Positions 13,101 to 24,357 of a stretch of 64,000 nt of DNA are shown here, one piece after another (within the stretch, counting starts at the first letter, position 1; each line of letters starts with the position of its first letter). The stretch spans positions 1-64,000 of the forward strand of contig JANBVO010000071.1 in NCBI GenBank assembly GCA_030052745.1, read 5' to 3'. The position numbers were made by a program, and so were the translations under genes. The notes under the pieces were generated by a model. It was not told the origin of the DNA and ran no database searches. It saw nothing but the letters and a program-made list of their open reading frames with translations. This DNA is from Pleurostoma richardsiae. Taxonomy: Eukaryota; Ascomycota; Sordariomycetes; Calosphaeriales; Pleurostomataceae.

Positions 13101-14674
13101 GTCCCGTCTTATGCTGTAAAGCGCTTCGGAGCGATATAATGTGAGAGATCTCCATAGGAAGTCGCCAACGGACAGGTATTGCAAGTTGAGCTTGGGCAGA
13201 GCTAACGGGTGCGACCCGTCGTAACTATCAGTTCTCAGCAGGCCTTGGTCGAACAAACTCTGCTCCGTCGGCATGATGCTCATCTCCTGTGCTGTCTCTT
13301 GGAACGTTTTCCGCCTCTCAAAATTGGAAAGCAGGACTTCCGTAAGAAACCTGCGGTCAACTCGCAGGCTCGTTGAACCAGGATATGATGTTCTCAGATT
13401 CAGGAACGCGGAGAGTTCGGTGACCTCATCGTCAGTGAGGGGCTCGAGGAGGCTCTCTAGCTCGCTCCTTCTGTCGATTGATCCATAATTAGAGAGCGCA
13501 AGGACGGTTAACTTCTCCTTGAAATGCTTCAGAGCCGTCCGCTGCAGGTTTGCAAGTTTTGCACAATGTCTGTCGTAAGCCTGTGTCTTACTTTGCTGGG
13601 CTCCAGTCTGGTCGTCAATAGTGAAATAGGTGTAGTGCGATAACATAGCGCAGAGATCCCGGAACAAGCTGTTATCTTCATCGTTAAACATAGGGGAAAG
13701 ACCAAGAGCTGGGAGGATATGCAGATCCTGCAACACGGTATTGACGTATCGTCGTGTTGGCAATTGACTCTGCAGATCTGAAAGGAGCTCCACAAATCGC
13801 TCGCAGTAGAGCACCTGATCCTTTTTGGAGTTTTCGACGTGGACAAGATTCAAGAAGTCGAGCATCAAGGAAAATAGCCAAGACCTCTCGAAGCGCAGCC
13901 TTGCCTTGGTCGCCTCGTCGGCAGCGTCATATCTCTTCGCCGCTGCCCTCCACGCTTTTCTAAGATGGGCATGTTCATCGAGTTTCTCGTCCCGCTTCTT
14001 TTCCGTTGATATGTTGTGCCAGACGGATATGGAGACGAGGGGGGCACATTCCTTTCGCACAATGCCGCAGTCAAGACTCTGAAACGAGTGAATGACAAAG
14101 GACAGAATGTGTGTTCTTATTGCGAGTGGAATAGTGTGGTCGAGGCTCATCGAAAGAATGCGCCGAAATAGGGACGAGAAGTCTGTCGGCCGGTCGTTGA
14201 AGATATCTACATGCAAGTCAGCCCCAAACTTTTGAGATATACATCTCTTCAGATGCTTACCCCACGTCTCCAAGTGCTCCCTTCTCTTGATGATAATAAT
14301 CAAGACGATTAGCAGTACGTGATGGTTGGAAGCGTCCTCCGTGTAGCCAGGCCAAAGGTAGCTATATATCGGTTAGAATCGAGTGCGATCAAAAGAAGGG
14401 AGGCTCCCGCGTACTTCTCTAGAATCTGTAGGCTTTCCAGTGCCAATAGAGACTTCAATGGAAAGCCTTCCTTTTCCAGTCCGTCCCATATCTCCTGCTT
14501 CAGCACATCATTCTTGACCTTGACCTTCGCGGTTCTTCTCGTCGTCTTTAGCCAATGCTGCTTCGCGAGCTGCGCGAACTCCGCATCCCCATCCAGTTCG
14601 GCAGTGGTCGGCCGCGCCGTAGAGGCTTTCGCCTTAGCGTTTCCGCCGCTCTTCAACCTCTTCGCTGTCGGCAT
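10137..14674 (-). CDS. cwf11: Intron-binding spliceosomal helicase Aquarius / Cwf11
   Basis: SF1 (Upf1-like) RNA helicase of the intron-binding complex of activated spliceosomes; the human homologue also limits R-loops. Five exons: 14674-14415, 14361-14261, 14206-13000, 12948-10679, 10624-10137. All phases agree, giving about 1441 aa, the usual size. The N-terminal ARM-like half includes the conserved LENYLWPGY, restored by the first intron. The helicase core has Walker A GPPGTGKT near residue 835, a Walker B-like VVMEEAAQI and motifs TVDKYQGEQND and RRLTVALSRARLGLYI, the last two sitting on either side of the fourth intron. The tail is acidic. Introns are 51-54 bp. It is divergent from the THO subunit 1 gene across 455 bp. 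Confidence 0.96.
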
Positions 14675-15129
14675 AGCTTCTGCTGTTCAAACGGACACCG
14701 AGACTGAGTGTGTCGCGTCCCATGCGCGCGCGCCGGGGGAACAGTTGGACCTTGATTTTTGAAGCTCCCGCACTGATGTGGCTGACGGTTGTGGCTGTGC
14801 ACGTGACAGATCTCAGCCTTGCATGATGCAACCCCACAAGCGTCCCGCGCTAAAGTGCCGCCCCTGTTAGCGTCTTTCCACCGGCTGCGGCCATCGACAA
14901 TTCAAACAGCCTTTCCTATTGTGTGCTCGAAGTGAATCCGCGAGCCTCACAGACGCGAGAGCGGCATTCTCGCACTTCTGATGCCCACAACAATATTGTG
15001 CGTGCGCATATCCTAGACCGAAACACCGATCCTGAGAAGTCACCAAATATATCGATGGCGAGCTCTAGACCAGCTGAACTCTGATCCGTCGAACCAAGAC
15101 ACGTTCCGAACGCTTCCCTCAACGCCACG
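14675..15129. promoter_or_regulatory. Shared divergent promoter, Aquarius / THO subunit 1
   Basis: These 455 bp separate the two start codons and must hold both promoters. A CACGTG E-box lies at 14800-14805, 126-131 bp upstream of the Aquarius ATG. An ACAATATTGT palindrome lies near 14990. Which gene uses which site cannot be told from sequence. Confidence 0.7.
14800..14805. promoter_or_regulatory. CACGTG E-box palindrome
   Basis: The hexamer sits in the context TGCACGTGAC, which resembles sites of basic helix-loop-helix factors such as Cbf1-type proteins. Function is inferred only from the match and the promoter position; one hexamer can occur by chance. Confidence 0.4.
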
Positions 15130-17134
15130 ATGCCGTCTCTCGAAGTTGACAATTACGGGATAGAGGCGGTTACGACTCTCACAAAGTATTTCGAAGAAGT
15201 TCTAGAGGTCGCAGCTTCAATCAAACCGAATCCCACGATAGAACCAGCTCTAGAGGAGACCGACCTCCGAGATGTCCTCAGCCGGCTCCCAGCATCAGAA
15301 GTCAAGAAGGAGGACGGTACAACTCCAAAAAAGAACCAGCAATATGCAGCTATCGAGACGGCGGCTCGCGGCATGCTCAGCAACTTCATAGTGAGTTGCC
15401 GTCGGCGCTAGCTGTTGGGTCGAACCAGTATACTTATTTCCGTACAGGCAACTACATCTATCGACTCCCCGGACTTCGTGAAAGTGTGGAATCTGTTTGA
15501 TGTCCTGTCCATTCTCTCAGACAAAGAAAAGTGCGACGCGGCGCTGCTGCTTTGGCTAGTAGAAGAGCTCTTGGACAGCCAGACCATCTCAGGTTGCCGC
15601 AAGATCTTCGACTACCTCGAGTCGAGGCGCAAGCGCATCATATCCCAACGTTTCAGCGAGAAGAAGTTGATCATACTGCGGAGCTGCAATGAGCTCCTAC
15701 GGAGGCTCTCGAGAGCGGAAGACACCGCCTTCTCCGGTCGCGTCTTCATATTTTTGTTCCAGAGCTTTCCTCTTGGAGATAAGAGCTCGGTCAACCTTCG
15801 CGGAGAATATCATACCCAGAATGTCACAACATACGACGCGATTCCGTCGAAGGAGACAGACTCCTCCGATAAGATGGACGTCGACACGCAAACCGACGCA
15901 GCTGAGCAGAAGTCACAGTCCAAGGCCGTCTCATTTGACTCTGGGTCCCAGTCTGACAAGCCTTTCGATCCGGACGCACTATATCCGGTCTTCTGGTCAC
16001 TACAAGATAGCTTCAGCCAGCCAAAGAAGCTGTTTGACCTCACCCATTTTGGACTGTTCAGAGCAGGGCTCGAGGCCACGATGACGGCTTTCAAATCATT
16101 CCACAACGATCAAGACAGCAAGTCCGCCCGGCAGGTTGACGATGCTAAGCGCGGCACTAAGAGGAAGAGGGAGTCCGATGCCGACGATGACTTCCAAAAC
16201 GCGTTCAACCCCAAATATCTCACGAGCCGCGACCTGTTTGAGCTTGAGGTTTGTTTGCCAAGACTCCTTTGCATCCTGCTCGACATGCTAATTCGAGCAG
16301 ATCAGCGACCTCTCATTCAGACGCCATGTGCTTGTTCAGGCCCTGATAATAATGGACTTCCTCGTGTCCTTGTCAGCGAAAGCCAAGGAGAAGCTGGCAG
16401 CTCTTCCCCAGAACAGGGTAAACAAGTCCGTCGCCTATCTAGACCAAGTCCTGGGCGAGGAAGACACCAAATGGGCCACGGACATGAAGAAGACCATCAC
16501 AGATTATCTAAGGCAGGGCATCGACGGCCAGTACTTCTACAGGATGGTCGATACGGTGCTAGCTAGGGACAAGAACTGGGTCCGGTGGAAGGTCGAGAAC
16601 TGCCCGCCGATAGAGATACCGCCCGTGTCCGCCGAGCTCTTCGCGGAGGCTAAGAAGGCCGCGAGGCTGGCAGCCACGAACAAGCGGCTGCGGCCGACGC
16701 CGATGGGCGCCATGTCGCTCGACTTCCTTAACGAGGGGAGCGAGGAGGCCGAGATGGAGAAGCTCAAGGCAAGGGAGAGGTACGAACTGCCGGAGCTGGA
16801 GAGCTTCCGGAGGAAGATCGCGGACGATGACTTCGAGATCGAGATGCCCACCAACGACAAGACGAAGGCGGCCGCGATCGAGGGGAAGGCGAGCAAGACC
16901 TGGAGGGCGCTGAGGATCGCCAGCAGGTTCCGGCTGGCTGCCTTCGACCAGCTCGATTCCGACGACAAGATCGATGCCATCTTCGAGGTAGCGAAGAGGC
17001 CAGATGAGGAAGCGGCGCAGGGTGAGGGCGCTAGGGAAGCAGCGGAGGAGGGGACTGGGGAGGCAGCTGATGAGGCGATGGAAGAAAGTGACCGGCCTCC
17101 GCCTGCGAACGGTGTCGAGGCCTTAGCGTCATGA
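15130..17134 (+). CDS. HPR1: THO complex subunit 1 (THOC1 / Hpr1)
   Basis: Subunit of the nuclear THO/TREX complex, which couples transcription elongation to mRNP packaging and export and suppresses R-loops. Three exons: 15130-15390, 15448-16248, 16301-17134, giving about 631 aa. Splice sites are GTGAGT/ACAG and GTTTGT/GCAG, and phases fit exactly. The THOC1 fold covers nearly the whole protein, with the recognisable stretches DKEKCDAALLLWLVEELLDS, LRSCNELLRRLSRAEDT, GRVFIFLFQSFPLG and WKVENCPPIEIPP. The C-terminus is low-complexity Glu/Ala. The second exon ends in LFELE and joins ISDLSFRRHVLVQALIIMDF, a classic THOC1 segment. It shares a divergent promoter with Aquarius. Confidence 0.95.
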
Positions 17135-17912
17135 GCGCAAATGAGCACGAATCACGCAGAGACAATATTTGCGGGAGAGAATCTTCTTTGGGGTCCCCTT
17201 TTGTATGAGTAGCTTGCCAAAGATCTGATACCCTTTCAAGCCAGCATATCCGCTGGAGGTTCTGCAGTTTTCTTGCCTCATCCGGGTCTCATTTCGCGCC
17301 TACGTTTGCGAATCTCGAAAAGTGACGAGACGTGAGTAACGAGCAGGAAACCAAAAGGTGATTTTCTCGGAGAGCTTCTGTCCTTGAAACTTCACCCCAC
17401 AGCATATATATCGCTATACCAGCATCCTCATCTTCCACTCGTTTAACACCGACAAAGCAAAGGAAAGACGGCGATCATTGGAATGTCTAATGGTAAAAGC
17501 CAAGCTTCATCTCTTAATCCGCCGGACAGGTAGGTAGGTACTCATTGTGGTATCTTAACGACATCGAAGGGGGAAGACTAACAAGAGACAACAAAGTCCC
17601 TGGTTGCACAGTAATCACCATGTATCCAAGGTCAAATGCTATTTCTGCATCTATATCCAACTATATAAACACCGCTGGTTACAACACCACGCAATCCGAG
17701 AGAGACCTAACCGGTGGTCAACAGAAGCTTCTAAAGCAAATAGAAAGATCAGCTGTCCGTGTCTTGGCATGATCCATTTGGACAACCACAACCAACAGTC
17801 TTGGCTCGGGTGAGCGAGTTCCGGACTAACCGGTGCTGCACGACAGGCTAGGACCAGCAGACAGGGCAGGGCACGGAGTCTAAAGTGTACAGGGAGATAT
17901 AAAAGGAAACAC
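17135..17912. other. Convergent intergenic region, THO subunit 1 / RING-LON
   Basis: Two genes end facing each other here, so the stretch probably carries both 3' UTRs. AT content is higher than in flanking exons. Only tiny open frames are present. An AGGTAGGTAGGTAC run lies near 17530. Confidence 0.6.
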
Positions 17913-19682
17913 TCACCATCTACTCGTCTCCCATTCTACGATCCACCGACAGCAGATTTTCAGTCTCTCCCTGACGCTTGAGGTGCCTAGCAGCCGGTAC
18001 TTTTCCTCCTCTCGTACTGGTAGTATGCTCCCGAGCCACCATGGCAACACGGCCGGGTCACTCGGGCACTCGCCATAGATTGCCAGCATCCTGGCCGTCA
18101 ACCATCGGACACTTTGCTCCTTTCTCCGCCTCACGAAGTCGATGCAGAAGTCCATCAGCTCTCTCGTCGCCATTCTCTCAATATCCTCTGGACGAGGGGT
18201 CACAGGCGACATCAGAACCGGTTCGTTCAAGGCGGTCGGCCTTGAAGTGGCTTCCCCAGCGTCGGTAACAGTCCCGGCCGCGGAATCAGCCCTCCTTGTC
18301 TCTGACACCTCAAGTTCCTCCTCTTCAGCGACGCCAACGTCGTTGACCTTTTCTGTCTTCGCCACGACGTAACCATCGAGTAAGGTATGATTGACAATCC
18401 GAAAGCGGGAGACTCCTATCGTCTCGATGACGCTCCGACCGTCTGGGAAGAACTCAACATTGATAATCCGTAACAGGGTTCCCAGCTCGTGGAAGTGATT
18501 GTCGGAGTGGCTTCTTGGCCGCTTGGGCAGGACCATCCCAAAGCACCTATTACCCTCGAGGGCCCGCCGGATCATCAGGCGATATCTCGGCTCGAACACG
18601 TGGAGAAACGTCGGCATTTGCGGAAATGCCAAAGTGCAGACGAAGATGGGCACATCGAACTCGCTGCCTTCATGTAAGTTTTCTGCCGCCACCATTTGTT
18701 TCCGTACTTCAACATCTTCCGGCCAGAGGGTCGTGATGATCCTCACGATCAGGTCGTTCGAGGGACTGGACTGCCGATCGACGTGTGTGGTGGATATGGG
18801 GCGCCGGCATATGGGGCAATAGGGGGCATGGTCGAGGGCTCGCTGTGCACAGTGTCGACAAAATGTGTGGCCGCAAACTGTTGTTAAGGGGTCGAAGAAC
18901 ATTGCGTAGCACACCTGGCAGTCCATTTCCGTTCTCACGGCCTTCTTGAGTCTATCAAGCACGATAATATCGTGGGCCGCCTGGCCATTGGTGCCGGAAA
19001 CGACCACATAGCTGACGTCTGCAAGGTAATCCAGCTCACCCATCTCTGCGAGTGTATATGTTGCCACCAAGGGACCTCCCTGTGGGACCGGAAAAGGGGC
19101 GTCAGGCTCCTTAAGAGAGCTTATACCAGCCACGGCCCACGGGTCCTTGACGATGATGTTGACCGAGGACTTAGATGCCGCAGCTCCGTTTCGTGCTTCC
19201 TCCAACGCTGACTTGACATTGGCGAGGACTTTGCTGAGCACCACGTCGACCGCGCAGTCAGCAATGGCATGCTCCTTCTCGCAGTCCGGGAAGGGGCACT
19301 TGAAACCCTGGAGTCTGTTCTCCGTAGCTGGGTACGAGATATTCGCTCGGGTATGGGTCTCTGGCAGGCATCCTCTGCAGAGTGTCCTCCCGCAGGGAAG
19401 AGTGACGGGATCGTGGAATGGGTACGAACAGCGTGGGCATTGGAATAGTCGTACGATCTGCCGGACCTGGTCGGCTCGCAACAAATCATCTTCCTTCAGG
19501 CTACTACGCCTCAGCCTGTCCGCGACCTCGCTCAGAGGAGAAGGAGACCTCGTGGAAGCTTCAGTGTCCTGCGGCGAGGACATCAAGGGCTGTGGTATAG
19601 GGGCCACTAAGTGGCCCGTTTCATGAAGGCCTTCCAGTTTCGAGGTTCCTGTTGGAGTCCCCGACAAATGCGCGGCTTCCAA
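17913..19682 (-). CDS. RING-RING-LON domain protein (LONRF-like E3 candidate)
   Basis: Single-exon gene, 589 aa. The N-terminal RING has CPRC starting near residue 82 and PCGRTLCRGC at 96-105. A second canonical C3HC4 RING follows at about 255-292 (CQVC, CGHTFCRHC, CPIC). The C-terminal half is a Lon substrate-binding (LON-N) domain from about residue 340, including FVCTLAFPQMPTFLHVFEPR. The architecture matches the LONRF family: presumed ubiquitin ligases with a Lon-type recognition module and no protease domain. Substrates are unknown. The stop overlaps a good intron donor (TGGTGAGTG), so a short extra 3' exon cannot be excluded. It is convergent with THO subunit 1. Confidence 0.85.
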   Translation of the reverse strand: MEAAHLSGTPTGTSKLEGLHETGHLVAPIPQPLMSSPQDTEASTRSPSPLSEVADRLRRSSLKEDDLLRADQVRQIVRLFQCPRCSYPFHDPVTLPCGRTLCRGCLPETHTRANISYPATENRLQGFKCPFPDCEKEHAIADCAVDVVLSKVLANVKSALEEARNGAAASKSSVNIIVKDPWAVAGISSLKEPDAPFPVPQGGPLVATYTLAEMGELDYLADVSYVVVSGTNGQAAHDIIVLDRLKKAVRTEMDCQVCYAMFFDPLTTVCGHTFCRHCAQRALDHAPYCPICRRPISTTHVDRQSSPSNDLIVRIITTLWPEDVEVRKQMVAAENLHEGSEFDVPIFVCTLAFPQMPTFLHVFEPRYRLMIRRALEGNRCFGMVLPKRPRSHSDNHFHELGTLLRIINVEFFPDGRSVIETIGVSRFRIVNHTLLDGYVVAKTEKVNDVGVAEEEELEVSETRRADSAAGTVTDAGEATSRPTALNEPVLMSPVTPRPEDIERMATRELMDFCIDFVRRRKEQSVRWLTARMLAIYGECPSDPAVLPWWLGSILPVREEEKYRLLGTSSVRERLKICCRWIVEWETSRW

Positions 19683-22213
19683 CAGCGAAGAGTCCCCGCG
19701 GGGACGGGTTTCCGGCAGACAATTGCGGCGGTGCCCAAGTCCGCTTCGATCTGGAGAGGCAGAAGTTCCGGGGAGCAGCAGAATGGAGGGCTAAGACACA
19801 GCCGGGGCGGAGGTAAACGCCGGGTGGGCGGAGGATGAAACGGAAGGACAAGTCGGGGAAATCGTCCGAGAAGCAGCAACAATAGCAACAATCCTGGGTA
19901 TCAAGGCGGGGTGCATAGAGCTGCCCCTCTTCATGATGCGCTTGCTGAAGATAGAAAACGATGGGCCCGGAAGGTGGTGGGTATCAGCGTAGGCAAGACA
20001 TTATGGCTGGCAGGCAGGACTAGGAGAGATTGGCGTGGGACAGCTCGTCATGCAAAGAAGACATATCGGTCATGCGCGTGTGCACATCTAGACTGAAACT
20101 AGGCGCAGAGAACAAAAGGACGAGGAGTGCCGCGAGAATGGAGAGAAGAAGGACGGCGCTTCTAGGGCCGAACGTCTAGACATCATGCCTGCAAGGGCCG
20201 TCCGGCTTACCTGCACCGTATTGGAGAGAAATGTGCTTGAAGTCGGTCAGTCCAGGCCCTCCATCCCCTCCGTCGGTGTTTTAGACTGCGATCCATAGGT
20301 ACGCTCCCCACCTTACCACACGCGGCATAACGGCCCAGGGGTACCCAGAGGTACCGGTTCTCGCGAGGGCTCTGCTCCGTAAGGTGGGAGGGCTTAGTAG
20401 GCAGCGGGGAGGCGCGTAGAACCCCGAATTTATGCCTGCTGCATCATCGGATAGTCCCTGAGAATCTGCCGGTTGATAGGTCTTCTAAACGTCCCCTGTA
20501 AGGGACACTAACGTTATCCCCTACAGGTGCGTCCGCGCTGTAGTTATCGGTCCTTGAAAAGGCACGCCATACGGGCCTATTCTTGCTTTTCATGCTGTTG
20601 GGTTCTGGAACCTTGCGGTTTTCGCAGTTTGGCAGTCTCGCGGTCCTGCTGTGCCTCAGACGCAGATCATCCATAGAGTAAGACAAGCCAGATTACCCGC
20701 ACATGCTGGCTAACCTGTCGATCCGCCAAGCGGGAACTGCAACGCTTTGAGGATGGTTCTCGCCGCGGCTGGAATCGCGCTGTGAGAAGGCTGTAGAGGC
20801 ACAATGGTTGGTAGGTAGGTAGGTAGGTAGTCTGCGGCATAATTGGATTGCTGCAGATACAACCGTGCCTAGCTAGGGACGAACAGTAGCAGAGTCAATA
20901 CCTTAGTTCACTTCGTCAGTGGCTGGACCGTCTTGACCGTTCTGGCGGACGCGGTTTTAGCTGCGTTTAAGAATTAGTCCCATTGGAAGGAGCCGTGAGA
21001 TGCCTGTTGTCAAGCATGACACTAGGGAGTCTTGCGCAGCTCTTTGAGCATCTGGGTGCTGACATCAACAATCCAGGGTCCAACCTATCTCGGCCACCTC
21101 TCCGTTTGCTGTACGTACTAGTACACCGGGGTACCGGTCCACTCCTTGTGCGAGCTAGCATAAGACCCTCGCTGACATAATGGATGCTGTGCTCTGGGAC
21201 GTTGATGTAGATCCATGATGGCCCTGCTCCTTTGGTGTTGTCATCGATCCCTCCGGCAGACAAATCAGATCCCGCATCGGCACTAGGCGGCCTGGTCAAG
21301 CAAAGGGGTCTAGCGGAGCGGACGCGGAACTACGCATCGGGATACCCCTCTCACTGACTTCATAGACAATTATATCTAGCGCGGTTCCGTCTGGAGAAAC
21401 CTCTCGCTGTCGAACCGACGACGAGACTGCGAGCAGCAAGACGAGACAAATGGGGAGCATGGTGTATGTGTGCTACACGGCGGCATCGTGGTAAGGCGTG
21501 CTTACCGCCAACCCTCTGTTTCGGGAGAGAAGGTAGAGTAATCTAATGGTGCGGCCCCTTACGTGTGCTCACGACGGCCTGGTATTCAGTATGATTCTCA
21601 CAAGGGCGGCGATCCATTCGAAGCATCATCTCGCCACCGGTGATACTTTGATAAGCAGTAGCGGTGGTCCTTGCGGTCGCATCGGCTACCGGAGACGGCA
21701 ATGTCGAGCAAGATGATCTGATAGCACGGAGTAGCTCGCCTCGAAGGGGTGCACTAGTCGGCATGCGTCATGACGAGATGCTGAATTCTGTACCCGAATC
21801 ATCCCAGCCTTTTGAATAGCAGCATCGAGCAGATCAGCAAGGCACAGTAAGCCATTTGAAGTTCCCACCGTAAATGTAGTGAACATGAAGTCCACCACCG
21901 ACTATGCTGAATTGGGTCTGCCAGCTAAATGTGTTGAGCAGCTATTGCTGAGCTGGCAACGTCCACTCCATCCGTCTACCTACTGTGTAGAGATGACTGA
22001 TCTCCGACAGTATGTTGAATCGGACGTAAAATATCACGATTACAGGAGAATAGATTGGCGCTTTGGTCTCTGACAGCCTTTAGGCCGCAAAAACATTATC
22101 AGTCCTATAGGTGTATGACTTCTGCGGCTTGTCGTCTTTGTCAGCGCTGATCTATTCCTGGATGTATGGTGGAAGCATATACCATTATTTAAGGAGGTGG
22201 TGAGCCAACGCTA
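19683..22213. other. 2.5-kb gene-free gap
   Basis: No gene is supported on either strand; open frames stay below about 110 codons and none resembles a family. The left end probably holds the promoter of the RING-LON gene. A GGTA tandem repeat lies at 20810-20830, and GTACTAGTAC and GGGGTACCGG palindromes lie near 21115-21135. It may hold non-coding transcripts or decayed sequence that I cannot recognise. Confidence 0.5.
20810..20830. repeat. GGTA tandem repeat, about five units
   Basis: Five GGTA units in a row lie in the gap between the RING-LON and hydrolase genes. It belongs to the dispersed TAGGTA/TACCTA motif family seen in intergenic DNA throughout the window. Confidence 0.85.
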
Positions 22214-23347
22214 CTAAATTGAAGCCTTCACGGTGGCTGGCTGCAACACCTTCCCCAAGAACTCCCGGATGATAGCGTTCACCTCCTCCGCAGCTTCCCA
22301 CAACGCCCAGTGGTGCGCATCGACTTGCTTCTTCGTGAGGTCGTCGAAGAACTTCTCCATCCCATTGGCCATCGCCGGTGGCAGCGCCTTGTCATTCTCC
22401 GCCAGGATAAGCAGGGAAGGTGCGTTGACCTTAGACGCCTTACCATCCTCCCCGAAGAGCGCCTGCTCCTCCTGATAGTTGATCTCCCGGGTGCGGTACC
22501 AGTTCAGCGGGCCACGCAAGCCTCTCGGTGCGAAAGCGTCGACATAGAACTTCAGTTCCTCGTCGTTGACCAATGGGCTCGGTCCAAGCTTATCCAGGTT
22601 CTCGAAGAGTATCCCTTTAGCTGTGGACATAACTGCGCAACACCAGGGGTCAGTCTCTGCTTGTCGTGGTAACAGAATGTGCCAGACAGGTATGTATTTG
22701 TTCGCCATCACCAGCTCTAGAATTATGAATAGCAAAGACATACCCAGCTCGCCAGCGGGACCTCGCCCGCCGTATATACCCCTAAGGAATTGTTCTGTCC
22801 GCTCCCGGCCCTTGATCTCCCTCTCGACGTCGGGACCTGCGAACTGCAGCTGGTACCGAAAGTTGGGCAGTCTCTTCGTCATCGTCTCCCCGTCGATGTA
22901 CTCCTTAGCGGGCGGGCGGTACGGCGTGCAGACGCTGAAGACGGCGCGCACGAGATCCGGGTGCCAGTGCACCATGCGCCAGACGAAAAAGCCGCCCCAG
23001 TCGTGTCCTCCAAGGATAATCTGCTCACCAGGGCAGATCTGCCCCACCAACTCGGCCATGTCGTCGGAGACAGACTTGAGCGAGTAGGCTGTAAGGTCTT
23101 CCGGTGCATCAGTTCCCGCGTAGCCGATCATGTCAGGCACGACGACCTGCAGGTTCATAGAGAGAAACATAGGCACCTGGTAGCGCCATCCGAAGGAGAA
23201 ATCTGGGAAACCGTGGACCAAGAGGACGGTACCGATGGGGACACCATCCGCGGGCTTGCCTAGGAGGTAGTGGTACGTCTTGCCCCTGACACTCGCCTTG
23301 AGCGACTGGACCCGCGGGTCGTTGGGCTTCAGCTTGTCTGGCGTCAT
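22214..23347 (-). CDS. Alpha/beta-hydrolase, epoxide-hydrolase family
   Basis: Two exons, 23347-22744 and 22632-22214, give about 340 aa, the normal length for a soluble epoxide hydrolase. The oxyanion motif HGFP is at residues 45-48. The nucleophile Asp116 sits in GGHDWGG, and DAHHW near the C-terminus (about His308/309) supplies the catalytic histidine. The family opens epoxides through an aspartyl ester intermediate; the natural substrate is not predictable. The 111-bp intron has length divisible by three and no stop. Its removal joins GPAGEL to VMSTAKGILF, closing what would otherwise be a 37-residue insertion in the lid region. No signal peptide is seen. Haloalkane dehalogenase is the main alternative, but the overall sequence looks more like fungal epoxide hydrolases. 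Confidence 0.88.
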   Translation of the reverse strand: MTPDKLKPNDPRVQSLKASVRGKTYHYLLGKPADGVPIGTVLLVHGFPDFSFGWRYQVPMFLSMNLQVVVPDMIGYAGTDAPEDLTAYSLKSVSDDMAELVGQICPGEQIILGGHDWGGFFVWRMVHWHPDLVRAVFSVCTPYRPPAKEYIDGETMTKRLPNFRYQLQFAGPDVEREIKGRERTEQFLRGIYGGRGPAGELGMSLLFIILELVMANKYIPVWHILLPRQAETDPWCCAVMSTAKGILFENLDKLGPSPLVNDEELKFYVDAFAPRGLRGPLNWYRTREINYQEEQALFGEDGKASKVNAPSLLILAENDKALPPAMANGMEKFFDDLTKKQVDAHHWALWEAAEEVNAIIREFLGKVLQPATVKASI

Positions 23348-24357
23348 GTTGGGCGAGTTCTTCTTCTTGTGTTAGTTGGGAAAGTCTTTCACCGACTGAG
23401 GGGTTGGCAAGAGAAGTCACGTTGAGGAGGGCAAAGCTCCGTGTATAACACCGAGACACTCCAAGTGCAACGGAGCGGGATTCGACACGACCCTCCGAGA
23501 ATCCCGCCTGTCAGAAAACTAACAGAACCCCTATAGATCGGGTGTACTGCAGTCAAGACACGGTAAGCTTCGGCAGCTTATATGCAGTTACGAGTAAGGT
23601 AAGGTAAGCTCTAGACAATGGGAAGAGGGCATGACGTCCTTATGATTTACTTGCAACGGCTTTGTGGATCCCAGGGTCCAACTTCACGCGCCTGCCGAGG
23701 CACGACCAGACCGCCGGACCATTGCCAAAAGCGGAGGGTTGTACCGCTGCACTCCGCCCAGTCGCTCGCCAACCATAGCTCGTCATGCGATGTTTTCGTC
23801 GCCGTGGAGGGTTTTCGCCTGTTGACTTCGACTTTCTCCGTCGGAGTTCTTGGGCCTGCCTCGAGTTCCGCTCGAGCCTGGTAAGCAGCTGGCAAGTCCA
23901 CCAGGCGAAACATCCAATAGGATGTTATAGTGGATAAAGCTGACGAGAACTTCGATATCATCAGCAGACACGCGCATCTCACTCCTATCAAAGCAGGGGC
24001 ATTCATTAGTCTTATTACCCAATTAGGAAAGTGAGACTCTTGCGGTCTTTAATGCACGGTGAACCCAGGTTCCTCTTAGTGTATGTATTGTCGCTCGCCT
24101 CTAAGGTCAACAATAAGCAAGGTAGCAGTATGTTCCATGTCCAACGCGAAACTGAACGTTTCATAGGTATCTCGGGCTACAAGTACAATGCAAGCCTGAC
24201 GGGGCAGGGAGGTAAAATACCCTTGGCCGCCCGAAAAGCGAGATGTCAACCTCCACAGCCCAACCAACGCCAAAACAGAAAAGAGTAAAAAAAAAAAGAA
24301 AGCTGTTGTGCAAAGCACCGCTAGGAGGGCTGGTCAAGGCTGGAGGGAATTTGGAAG
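23348..24357. other. Intergenic, hydrolase promoter and pinin 3' flank
   Basis: About 1 kb without a supported gene. The right part (24080-24320) holds an A-rich tract near 24286 and probably the pinin 3' UTR. No repeat or RNA gene is recognised. Confidence 0.55.
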
